48,782 bases of DNA, from NCBI RefSeq assembly GCF_032229525.1, contig NZ_JAVTWB010000156.1, forward strand, positions 1 through 48,782, in the 5' to 3' direction. Source of the DNA: Accumulibacter sp032229525. GTDB taxonomy: Bacteria; Pseudomonadota; Gammaproteobacteria; Burkholderiales; Rhodocyclaceae. Numbering within the stretch: the stretch's first letter is position 1; each line of letters starts with the position of its first letter. A model generated the notes under the pieces. That model was not told where the DNA came from. It worked only from the letters and a program-made list of their open reading frames with translations, and made no database searches. Made by a program: the position numbers and the translations under genes. Positions 8,780-16,255 of the stretch are shown in pieces.

Positions 8780-8816
8780 GGTTGTATCCCTAATCAATAA
8801 ACTAACTATCGCCTGG

Positions 8817-9680
8817 TCAGACAGCCGCTGCGCCGCTGACGATTTCCGAAAGCTCTTTTGTGATCGCCGCCTGTCGAGCCTTGTTGTACACCAGCTTGAG
8901 CTCGCCGATTACGTTCTTGGCGTTGTCCGAAGCGGACTTCATGGCTACCATGCGAGCGCTCTGCTCGGAGGCCATATTCTCGGCAACAGCCTGATAGATC
9001 ATGGCCTCGACATAACGCACCAGCAGGTCGTCAATCACGACTTTGGCATCGGGCTCGTAAATGTAGTCCCAGCGGTTGCCTTCGCCACCGACCAGTTCTC
9101 CGGCTAGTGGCAGCAACTGATCAAGCGTCGGTTCCTGTTTCATCGTATTGATGAAACGCGTGTAGGCGATGTAAAGGACGTCGATCTCGCCGTTGACGTA
9201 GGCATCAAGCTGCACCTTGATCGGGCCGATCAGCTTTTCCAGATGCGGCGTGTCGCCGAGGCCGGTCAGCTGCGAAACGACGGTCGCACCGGCGCGCTGC
9301 ATGAAGCCCAACCCCTTGTTACCGATCGCCGTGACCCGAAGCTTCTTGCCTTCGGCATCCCATTCCTTCATCTTGCCGAGCGAAAGCCGAAGCACATTGG
9401 TATTCAAACCACCGCACAACCCCTTGTCGGAGGTGACAGTGATCAGGCCAACTGCTTTGACCGGCTCGCGCACGGTCAGAAAGGGATGGCGATAGTCAGT
9501 CAAGGCGTGCGAAAGATTACCGGCGACCAGGCGGATCTTCTCGCCATAGGGACGGGCTGCGCGCATCCTGTCCTGAGCCTTGCGCATTTTTGAAGCGGCC
9601 ACCATCTCCATGGCCTTGGTGATCTTGCGCGTACTCTCGACACTCTTGATCTTGTTGCGTATTTCCTTGCCGCTAGGCAT
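8817..9680 (-). CDS. atpG: ATP synthase F1 subunit gamma
   Basis: The protein has 287 residues, normal for gamma, the rotating central shaft of F1. The N-terminal helix (GKEIRNKIKSVESTRKITKAMEMVAASKMRKAQ) and C-terminal helix (NVIGELKLVYNKARQAAITKELSEIVSGAAA) form the characteristic coiled coil, and TSDKGLCGGLN is also conserved. Start ATG 9680 is preceded by GGAG. It lies 18 bases downstream of atpA in the operon. Confidence 0.98.
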   Translation of the reverse strand: MPSGKEIRNKIKSVESTRKITKAMEMVAASKMRKAQDRMRAARPYGEKIRLVAGNLSHALTDYRHPFLTVREPVKAVGLITVTSDKGLCGGLNTNVLRLSLGKMKEWDAEGKKLRVTAIGNKGLGFMQRAGATVVSQLTGLGDTPHLEKLIGPIKVQLDAYVNGEIDVLYIAYTRFINTMKQEPTLDQLLPLAGELVGGEGNRWDYIYEPDAKVVIDDLLVRYVEAMIYQAVAENMASEQSARMVAMKSASDNAKNVIGELKLVYNKARQAAITKELSEIVSGAAAV

Positions 9681-9698
9681 GGCCTACTCCTCGAGCGA

Positions 9699-11237
9699 TC
9701 AGGCCAGTGTGGCCTTGAATTCCTCGATCGCCTTGCTAAGCGTCTGCTCGGCGTCGGCGTCAAGCTCTTTGGTCGTTTCGATCTTGGTGATGAGGTCGGC
9801 GTATTTCTGCTTGATGAAGCTTTGCATCTGCTTCTCGACTGCCAGCGCCGTTTTCACCTCGACATCATCGAAAAAGCCCTTGTTCACCGCATGCAGGGTG
9901 ACCGCCATCTCGGAAACGGAGAGCGGGGAGTACTGAGGCTGTTTCATCAGTTCCGTCACCAGGCGCCCACGGTCAAGCTGCTTGCGGGTGGCCTCATCAA
10001 GGTCGGAGGCGAACTGGGCGAAAGCAGCGAGTTCTCGGTATTGCGCAAGCGCGAGGCGAACGCCGCCGCCGAGCTTCTTGATCACCTTGGTCTGGGCTGC
10101 ACCACCGACCCGAGAAACCGAGATACCGGCGTCGATGGCGGGACGAACACCCGCATTGAAGAGGTCGGTATCGAGGAAGATCTGGCCGTCGGTAATCGAG
10201 ATCACGTTGGTCGGCACGAAGGCAGATACGTCGCCAGCCTGAGTCTCAATGACCGGCAACGCGGTCAGCGAACCGGTCTTGCCCTTGACTTCACCATTGG
10301 TGAACTTCTCGACCCACTCTTCGGAGACGCGCGCTGCGCGCTCGAGCAACCGGGAGTGCAGATAGAAGACGTCGCCCGGATAGGCTTCACGCCCGGGAGG
10401 ACGGCGCAGTAGCAGCGAGACCTGCCGATAGGCCCATGCCTGCTTGGTCAGGTCGTCATAGATGATCAGTGCGTCCTGACCACGGTCACGGAAATACTCG
10501 CCCATGGTGCACCCGGAGTACGGGGCGATATACTGCAGCGCGGCCGATTCGGAAGCGGTGGCGGCGACGATGATGGTGTATTCCATCGCGCCGTTCTCTT
10601 CGAGCTTGCGGACCACGTTGGCGACGGTCGAGGCTTTCTGACCGATCGCGACGTAGATGCAGATCAGGTTCTGGCCCTTCTGGTTGATGATGGTGTCGAT
10701 GGCGACCGCGGTCTTGCCGGTCTGCCGGTCGCCGATGATCAGTTCACGCTGGCCACGACCGATCGGCACCATCGCGTCGATCGACTTCAAACCCGTCTGC
10801 ACTGGTTGCGAAACCGATTTGCGCCAGATCACGCCAGGCGCCACTTTCTCGATCTTGTCGGTCAGCTTGTTGTTGACCGGGCCTTTGCCGTCGATCGGTT
10901 GGCCGAGCGAGTTAACCACGCGACCGAGGAGTTCGGGGCCGACCGGGACTTCGAGGATGCGGCCGGTGGTCTTGACCGTGTCGCCCTCGCTGATCTGCTC
11001 GTATTCGCCGAGCACCACCGCGCCAACCGAGTCGCGGTCGAGGTTCAGGGCCATGCCGAAGGTGTTGCCGGGAAATTCAAGCATTTCGCCCTGCATGACG
11101 TCGGTCAGTCCATAGACGCGGCAGATGCCATCGGTCACCGAAACGACGGTGCCCTGGGTGCGCAGATCGGCGCTGATGTCAAGATTCTCGATCTTGCTCT
11201 TGATCAGTTCGCTGATTTCTGAAGGATTCAACTGCAT
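9699..11237 (-). CDS. atpA: ATP synthase F1 subunit alpha
   Basis: The protein has 512 residues from ATG 11237 (MQLNPSEISELIKSKIENLD), chosen because AGGAGA lies eight bases upstream and the N-terminus matches the family; fourteen further in-frame codons upstream do not. It has the P-loop GDRQTGKTA and the conserved ISVSRVGGAAQTKVIKKL segment (VGGSAQ type). The alpha subunit holds the non-catalytic nucleotide sites in the alpha3-beta3 hexamer. The start lies 10 bases beyond the atpH stop. Confidence 0.98.
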   Translation of the reverse strand: MQLNPSEISELIKSKIENLDISADLRTQGTVVSVTDGICRVYGLTDVMQGEMLEFPGNTFGMALNLDRDSVGAVVLGEYEQISEGDTVKTTGRILEVPVGPELLGRVVNSLGQPIDGKGPVNNKLTDKIEKVAPGVIWRKSVSQPVQTGLKSIDAMVPIGRGQRELIIGDRQTGKTAVAIDTIINQKGQNLICIYVAIGQKASTVANVVRKLEENGAMEYTIIVAATASESAALQYIAPYSGCTMGEYFRDRGQDALIIYDDLTKQAWAYRQVSLLLRRPPGREAYPGDVFYLHSRLLERAARVSEEWVEKFTNGEVKGKTGSLTALPVIETQAGDVSAFVPTNVISITDGQIFLDTDLFNAGVRPAIDAGISVSRVGGAAQTKVIKKLGGGVRLALAQYRELAAFAQFASDLDEATRKQLDRGRLVTELMKQPQYSPLSVSEMAVTLHAVNKGFFDDVEVKTALAVEKQMQSFIKQKYADLITKIETTKELDADAEQTLSKAIEEFKATLA

Positions 11238-11247
11238 GGAAATTCTC

Positions 11248-11784
11248 CTAGTTCTTGAGCGCCAACCGCAGGCACTCAAGCTTTCCGCTTACGGAAGTAT
11301 CGAGGACCTGGTCGCCAACCACAATCTTGACGCCGCCGATCAGGGACTGATCGACGACCACTTCGGCAGTTAGCCGGGTCTTGAAGCGTGTCTCCAGGTC
11401 CGCGATCAGCGCCATGCGCTGCGCGTCGTCAAGCGGGAAAGCACTGTAGATCGTGGCTTCCTTGACGCCTTCCTGGCTGGCCTTCAGCGCTTCGAAGAGA
11501 GCCGCGATCTCTGGCAAAGCGGAAAGTCGCTCATTTGCAGCGAGAACGTCGATCAGATTGGCTTCGCTGCCTGCAACGGCCTTGCCAACCAACGACTTGA
11601 AGAGCTCACTCTTCTGCGCAGCAGACAGTTCGGGATTACCGATGCAGGAACGCATGCGGTCATCCGCGGCAATTTCAGAAAGCAGCGACAGCCGCTCGGA
11701 CCAGCCCGCTAGCGCCTTGTTTTCCAGCGCCAGACGGAAGACCGCCTCAGCGTAGGGACGCGCGATGGTAACGAGTTCGGCCAT
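11248..11784 (-). CDS. atpH: ATP synthase F1 subunit delta
   Basis: The protein has 178 residues, with the N-terminal helical bundle (TIARPYAEAVFRLALENKAL) and the C-terminal signature LIGGVKIVVGDQVLDTSVSGKLECLR. Delta caps F1 and binds the peripheral b-stalk. The start ATG 11784 comes four bases after the atpF stop, a tight spacing that suggests translational coupling. Confidence 0.97.
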   Translation of the reverse strand: MAELVTIARPYAEAVFRLALENKALAGWSERLSLLSEIAADDRMRSCIGNPELSAAQKSELFKSLVGKAVAGSEANLIDVLAANERLSALPEIAALFEALKASQEGVKEATIYSAFPLDDAQRMALIADLETRFKTRLTAEVVVDQSLIGGVKIVVGDQVLDTSVSGKLECLRLALKN

Positions 11785-11788
11785 GGTC

Positions 11789-12259
11789 TCAGAGTTCCTG
11801 CTTCAGTTCGGCCAGGATCGCGGCGTGCCCTTTGGCATCAACCTCGCGCTTCAGGATGCGCTCGGCACCAGCCACGGCCAGATCGGCGACCCGGCCACGC
11901 AGCTCGGCTCTGGCCTGCTCGACGTGCTGAGCAATCTCCGCCTGTGCCGACACGACAACCTTGTCGGCCTCCACTTTCGCGGCCTGCTTGGCCTCTTCGA
12001 TAACCATTAAGGCGCGCTTTTCTGCGGCAGCAATGATCTCGGCAGACTTCGCCTTCGCTTCGCGCAGGGAATCGGCGGAACGTTTCCCGGCCAGCTCCAG
12101 TTCGTGCTTCCCGCGCTCACCGGCGGCAAGCCCGTCAGCGATCAGCGCCTGGCGATCGGCGATGGCCTTTTGCAGCGGTGGCCACACGTACTTCATGGTG
12201 ATCCAGATGAAGACGCCGAACCAGATTGCTTCGCCAAATAACGTTGCGTTGATATCCAC
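11789..12259 (-). CDS. atpF: ATP synthase Fo subunit b
   Basis: The protein has 156 residues. A single N-terminal membrane helix (ATLFGEAIWFGVFIWITMKYVWPPLQKAI) is followed by a long, charged, Ala-rich helix, as expected for the peripheral stalk dimer. The start is GTG 12259, supported by a near-perfect AAGGAGGT five to six bases upstream, an unusually strong site that may compensate for the GTG. The 3' end abuts atpH. Confidence 0.97.
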   Translation of the reverse strand: MDINATLFGEAIWFGVFIWITMKYVWPPLQKAIADRQALIADGLAAGERGKHELELAGKRSADSLREAKAKSAEIIAAAEKRALMVIEEAKQAAKVEADKVVVSAQAEIAQHVEQARAELRGRVADLAVAGAERILKREVDAKGHAAILAELKQEL

Positions 12260-12299
12260 GCTAACCTCCTTTTAAAAGTGCGTCAGAAAGGAGAAGCGA

Positions 12300-12569
12300 T
12301 CAGCCCTTGACGACGGCGATGAAGGGATTCGCAAACAGCATGAACAGCGCGATACCGACGCCGATCATGGTGACCGCGTCAAGCAGACCCGCAACGATGA
12401 ACATCTTGACCTGAAGGGTCGGAATCATTTCCGGCTGGCGAGCGGCTCCTTCCAGGAAGCGACCACCGAGAATACCAAAACCGATAGCGGTACCGAGGGC
12501 ACCCGCACCGATCAGGATGGCGACGGCGATGGCGGTATTTCCAAGCAACACAGACAGAGCGGCTTCCAT
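12300..12569 (-). CDS. atpE: ATP synthase Fo subunit c
   Basis: The protein has 89 residues: two membrane helices joined by the polar loop GAARQPE. The ion-binding carboxylate is Asp64 in AGLLDAVTMIG, and the residues around it look like the proton-type ring rather than the sodium type. Start ATG 12569 is preceded by AGGAGA. The c ring is the rotor of Fo. Confidence 0.97.
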   Translation of the reverse strand: MEAALSVLLGNTAIAVAILIGAGALGTAIGFGILGGRFLEGAARQPEMIPTLQVKMFIVAGLLDAVTMIGVGIALFMLFANPFIAVVKG

Positions 12570-12654
12570 TAATGTTTCTCCTAATAAGGCATGCTAAATG
12601 GGTTAAACAAGGACAACGTGAAGCAAATTGGCAACCAGGCCCAGCTAACTCCGG

Positions 12655-13425
12655 CTAACCGTGGGACTCGCTGGCCATCGACAAATAGACGATGGTCAAC
12701 ATCATGAAGACGAAGGCCTGCAGGGTAATGATCAGGATATGGAACAGAGCCCACGGCAAGGCCAGCGGTAGCTGCCAGATACCGAGCAGAGCGATCAGGA
12801 TAAACACCATTTCGCCAGCGTACATGTTGCCGAACAGCCGCAACGAGAGGGAAATCGGCTTGGCGATATCCTCAATAATCCGGAAGAGAAGATTCAGCGG
12901 TGCCAACTTGGCGCCAAACGGCACACAGAACACTTCGTGCAGGAAACCTCCCGCACCTTTCACCTTTACCCCCATGATCAGCATGATCGCGAACACGGTC
13001 AGCGACATGGCAAAGGTGAGATTCGGGTCCGTGGTCGGCACGACCTTCAAGTAATGCACGCCAACCGCGCCGAAAATCAGGGGCAGGAAGTCCACCGGAA
13101 TGAGGTCCATGGCGTTCATCAGGAAAACCCAGACGAAAATGGTAATCGCCATCGGCGTCACCAAGGGGCTGCGGCCGTGGTAGGTATCCTTCACCTGCTG
13201 ATCGACAAAGGTGAGGACAATTTCGATAAAGCTCTGGATGCTGCTCGGAACGCCCGAAGTCGCCTTGCTGGCAATCTTGGCCATCCCCACGAAAGCGACC
13301 AAGCCGAGAATACCAGAGACGAGCAAGGTATCCAGATGAAGCGCCCAGAAACCCTCACCCACTTTGAGGTTGGTCAGGTGGTGAACAATGTAGGCACTGC
13401 TCGTCAATGCTTCGCCAGAAGCCAT
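12655..13425 (-). CDS. atpB: ATP synthase Fo subunit a
   Basis: The protein has 256 residues from ATG 13425 (MASGEALTSSAYIVHHLTNLKVGEGFW), preceded by AGGGG; an in-frame extension of 15 codons upstream would overlap atpI and is unlikely. It is a polytopic membrane protein with the essential arginine in SLSLRLFGNMYAGEM and conserved polar residues of the half-channels in the last helices. It conducts protons past the c ring. An 85-base spacer separates it from atpE. Confidence 0.97.
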   Translation of the reverse strand: MASGEALTSSAYIVHHLTNLKVGEGFWALHLDTLLVSGILGLVAFVGMAKIASKATSGVPSSIQSFIEIVLTFVDQQVKDTYHGRSPLVTPMAITIFVWVFLMNAMDLIPVDFLPLIFGAVGVHYLKVVPTTDPNLTFAMSLTVFAIMLIMGVKVKGAGGFLHEVFCVPFGAKLAPLNLLFRIIEDIAKPISLSLRLFGNMYAGEMVFILIALLGIWQLPLALPWALFHILIITLQAFVFMMLTIVYLSMASESHG

Positions 13426-13442
13426 ATTTTTCCCCTGTTCGA

Positions 13443-13805
13443 CTAGCGCCGTCTGAGCAGCGCCATCCAATAAACAACAATCGTTGCAGCATAAGCCAGG
13501 AAGAGCGGCAAAGCTGCGAGCTGTGCGTAGCTTTTGAAGACCACGGCAAACAGCAGAAAGGTTACGGCAAACTTGTACCCTTCACCGGCTAGCTGGGCAT
13601 TGAACGCCTTTTTCGCATCAGCAGCTACCGTCCCCGATGGCCGCAAGGCTCGCCATGCATAGGCCAGCGCGCTGGCAATAGCAATACCGCCACCGAGCGC
13701 CGCAGAAACAGCCGCATTGAACCCCAGAGCCAGACCCGCTATCAGCGCCGCCACCAGTGTCACAGCCACCTGGCAACGAAAGAACCAGCGAACCTGAGGA
13801 TGCAC
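13443..13805 (-). CDS. atpI: ATP synthase assembly protein AtpI
   Basis: The protein has about 120 residues with four hydrophobic segments, in the position of atpI just upstream of atpB. AtpI helps assembly of the c ring and is not part of the finished enzyme. I place the start at GTG 13805 (HPQVRWFFRCQ follows) because GGAGGGG lies six bases upstream; TTG 13818-13820 overlaps that ribosome site and is less likely. It is the first gene of the atp operon. Confidence 0.85.
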   Translation of the reverse strand: MHPQVRWFFRCQVAVTLVAALIAGLALGFNAAVSAALGGGIAIASALAYAWRALRPSGTVAADAKKAFNAQLAGEGYKFAVTFLLFAVVFKSYAQLAALPLFLAYAATIVVYWMALLRRR

Positions 13806-13843
13806 GACCAGCCCCTCCAAAACGTTGGCAGGATACCATGACT

Positions 13844-13872
13844 CCTATAGAGGAATCAAACCGCAGGTGCAA
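13844..13872 (-). promoter_or_regulatory. Possible promoter of the atp operon
   Basis: On the minus strand TTGCAC (13872-13867) is followed after 17 bases by TATAGG (13849-13844), about 40 bases ahead of the atpI start. A second possible pair (TTGATT and TATCCT) overlaps it. Spacing is ideal, but the -10 matches consensus at only four of six positions. Confidence 0.35.
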
Positions 13873-13895
13873 GAAAGTTCATTTTTCTTGATTAG

Positions 13896-13910
13896 GCCTG
13901 CCTTGCAGGC
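13896..13910. terminator. Hairpin between parB and atpI
   Basis: GCCTGC (13896-13901), loop CTT, GCAGGC (13905-13910) forms a 6-bp GC-rich hairpin 42 bases downstream of the parB stop on the minus strand. It is not followed by a clean T tract in that direction, so it may be a weak terminator or an RNA processing structure. Confidence 0.35.
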
Positions 13911-13951
13911 GGGTTGGGTAGGCGCCGGCCAAGCCTCAATGGTGCGGCGCA

Positions 13952-14791
13952 TCAATGACGAAGGCGCTGCAGGATTCCTTCAAGCTGATCGAGGTCGCCA
14001 AACTCGATCAGCACCTTGCCCGCCCCACGTTGATTGGCCCGAATCGCCACCTGCGCCCCCAGCAGGTCGGCCAGTTCGTCCTGCAGACGCAGCACGTCGC
14101 GATCAGGCTTCCGGGCCACCAACTCCTTCGACGGTCTCAGCGCGTACTGAACCAGGCGCTCCGTTTCTCTTACCGACAGACCCTTCTGGACCACCCGCTG
14201 GGCCAGCTGAACCTGCAGCGCGCCGGCCAGCGGCAGCAGTGCCCGCGCGTGGCCCATGTCGACTTCCCCACGCATCAGAAGCTCCTGCACCGGCAGTGCC
14301 AGCTGCAACAGGCGCAGCAAATTGGAGGCCGCTGGCCGCGAACGACCGACGGCATCGGCGGCTTGCTGATGCGTCATCGCGAATTCGTCGATCAAGCGCT
14401 GCAGACCAAGCGCTTCCTCGAGCGGGTTGAGATTCTCCCGCTGAATGTTCTCGATCAGCGCCATCGCCAGCGCGGCCTCGTCCGGAATCTCCCGGATCAA
14501 GGTCGATACCTCGGTCAGACCCGCCATCTGCGCGGCTCGCCAGCGGCGTTCGCCGGCAATGATTTCGTAGCGGTCATCGCTGACCGGGCGAACCAGGATC
14601 GGCTGCATCAGCCCCTGCACTCTGATCGACGCAGCCAGCTCTTCGAGCGAAGTAGCGTCCATGTGGGTGCGCGGCTGGTACTTCCCGGGCTGGATGTCGC
14701 CTACCGGCAGCGTCCTTTGCTGCTCCTTGTTCTGCGCGTCATTACCGGCCAGCAAGGCATCCAGGCCACGGCCCAGTCCTTTCAGTTTCAT
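13952..14791 (-). CDS. parB: Chromosome-partitioning protein ParB
   Basis: The protein has 279 residues. It starts with KLKGLGRGLDALLAG, the basic GRGLDALL segment seen at ParB N-termini and thought to engage ParA. The CTP-binding/ParB-N domain follows (IRVQGLMQPILVR, then IIAGERRWRAAQMAGL), then the helix-turn-helix around HQQAADAVGRSRPAASNLLRLLQL that reads parS, and a C-terminal dimer domain. ATG 14791 overlaps the parA TGA by four bases (ATGA), so translation is probably coupled. I did not find the canonical 16-bp parS palindrome by eye in this window. Confidence 0.97.
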   Translation of the reverse strand: MKLKGLGRGLDALLAGNDAQNKEQQRTLPVGDIQPGKYQPRTHMDATSLEELAASIRVQGLMQPILVRPVSDDRYEIIAGERRWRAAQMAGLTEVSTLIREIPDEAALAMALIENIQRENLNPLEEALGLQRLIDEFAMTHQQAADAVGRSRPAASNLLRLLQLALPVQELLMRGEVDMGHARALLPLAGALQVQLAQRVVQKGLSVRETERLVQYALRPSKELVARKPDRDVLRLQDELADLLGAQVAIRANQRGAGKVLIEFGDLDQLEGILQRLRH

Positions 14792-15600
14792 GGCTGCCCC
14801 CCCCCCCCTGGCGCGGCTTTTTTGCCAACACCCTGCTTGCCGGCGCGCCGATCGAGAATCTCTTGCGCCAGCAGGAGATAGGCTTGCGCTCCCTTGGAAC
14901 TGCGATCGAAGGCGATCACCGGCTTGCCGTAAGACGGCGCCTCGGCTAAACGCACGTTGCGGGGAATGATCGTGCGATAGACCTTGTCACCGAAATGCCC
15001 CTCGAGGTCGCGCGAGACCTGCTGGGTCAATGTCGAACGCGGATCGAACATGGTCCGCAACAAGCCTTCGATTTCGAGTCGCCGATTGAGGTTGGCGCGC
15101 ACCTTTTTCAAGGTCGCCACGAGATCGGTCAGACCTTCGAGCGCATAGTATTCGCATTGCATGGGGATCATTACCGTGTCGGCAGCAACCAGGCCGTTAA
15201 CGGTCAGCATATTCAGGGCCGGCGGGCAATCCAGCAGGATAAAGTCGTACTCCCCAGCGACGTCGACCAAGGCGTCACGCAAGCGATACTCACGCAGCTC
15301 CATTTCGATCAGATCGATCTCGGCACCCGCCAGTTCGCGGTTTGCCGGCAGCACGTCGAAACCGAAGTCGCTGGCCAGGCGCGTATCAGCGACGGTCGAA
15401 CGGCCGATCAGCACCTGATAGACGGTCGGCAAAGCGGCCCGCTTGACGACGCCGCAGCCGGTCGTCGCATTGCCCTGCGGATCGAGATCGATCAGCAGGA
15501 CACGTTGACCGGATTCGGCCAGACAGGCCGAAAGGTTAACGGCCGTCGTGGTCTTGCCGACGCCGCCTTTCTGGTTGGTTACCGCGAGTACGCTTGCCAA
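14788..15600 (-). CDS. parA: Chromosome-partitioning ATPase ParA (Soj)
   Basis: The protein has 270 residues from TTG 15600 (ASVLAVTNQKGGVGKTTTAVNLSA), chosen because GGGGAGAG lies seven to eight bases upstream and this gives the usual short N-terminus; the frame stays open 14 codons further up. It shows the deviant Walker A KGGVGKTTT, switch region LLDCPPALNMLTVN (DCPP type) and the SYGKPVIAFDRSSKGAQAYL C-terminal region. It drives segregation of origin regions with ParB. The last codons contain a run of 12 G on the coding strand (14797-14808) encoding four Gly, just before the stop. Confidence 0.97.
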   Translation of the reverse strand: MASVLAVTNQKGGVGKTTTAVNLSACLAESGQRVLLIDLDPQGNATTGCGVVKRAALPTVYQVLIGRSTVADTRLASDFGFDVLPANRELAGAEIDLIEMELREYRLRDALVDVAGEYDFILLDCPPALNMLTVNGLVAADTVMIPMQCEYYALEGLTDLVATLKKVRANLNRRLEIEGLLRTMFDPRSTLTQQVSRDLEGHFGDKVYRTIIPRNVRLAEAPSYGKPVIAFDRSSKGAQAYLLLAQEILDRRAGKQGVGKKAAPGGGGQP

Positions 15601-15616
15601 ATCAACTCTCTCCCCG

Positions 15617-16255
15617 TCACCGCCGCCCTGTGCCACGGCCAATCACCACCAGGTGCCGCTCGCCGATCACCCCGGGCACCTCCAGACGATGCACCCCGTC
15701 GACCACCAACTCAGCAGGCAAGCGGGCAATCTCGCCATGCGGGTAGACCCCTTTCATCGCCAGCCAGTCACCGTTCGCGTGCAGCAGGTGGTCAGTGAGC
15801 TGCACCAGCTCAGCAAGATCGGCAAAAGCACGTGCGGTGACCGCCGCGAAACTCACCGCTGGCCGATACTTCTCGATGCGACCGCAGTGTACGGCAATAT
15901 TCGCCAGACCCAGCTCAATTGCCGCCTGTTGCAGGAACGCCGTCTTCTTCGAGTTGCTGTCGACGAGGACGACACGCAGTTCGGGCCGGGCGATGGCCAG
16001 CGGGATCCCGGGCATGCCACCGCCACTGCCGACGTCGAGCAAGCTCTCTCCGCGGACGAAGGGCAACACCGCCAGTGAGTCGAGCAGATGATGACTGACC
16101 GCCAGTGAAGACTCGTGCAAGGCGGTCAGGCGATAGGTTCTGTTCCACTTCTCGAGCAGAAGCGTGTAGTCGAGCAGCTTGGCCTGCGCGCGCGCCGGAA
16201 GCTCGAGGCCAAGGACCCGCAGGCCCTGTTCCAGTTGCCCCTGAGGACTCAACAA
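15617..16255 (-). CDS. rsmG: 16S rRNA (guanine527-N7)-methyltransferase RsmG (GidB)
   Basis: The protein has 212 residues, with the SAM-binding motif LLDVGSGGGMPGIPLAIARP, the HHLLDSLAVLPF segment before it and the VTARAFADLAELV segment typical of RsmG. It methylates G527 of 16S rRNA; loss gives low-level streptomycin resistance in other bacteria. Start TTG 16255 (or the adjacent TTG 16252) overlaps the end of mnmG by a few bases, the classical gidA-gidB arrangement. parA begins 16 bases after its stop. Confidence 0.96.
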   Translation of the reverse strand: MLSPQGQLEQGLRVLGLELPARAQAKLLDYTLLLEKWNRTYRLTALHESSLAVSHHLLDSLAVLPFVRGESLLDVGSGGGMPGIPLAIARPELRVVLVDSNSKKTAFLQQAAIELGLANIAVHCGRIEKYRPAVSFAAVTARAFADLAELVQLTDHLLHANGDWLAMKGVYPHGEIARLPAELVVDGVHRLEVPGVIGERHLVVIGRGTGRR

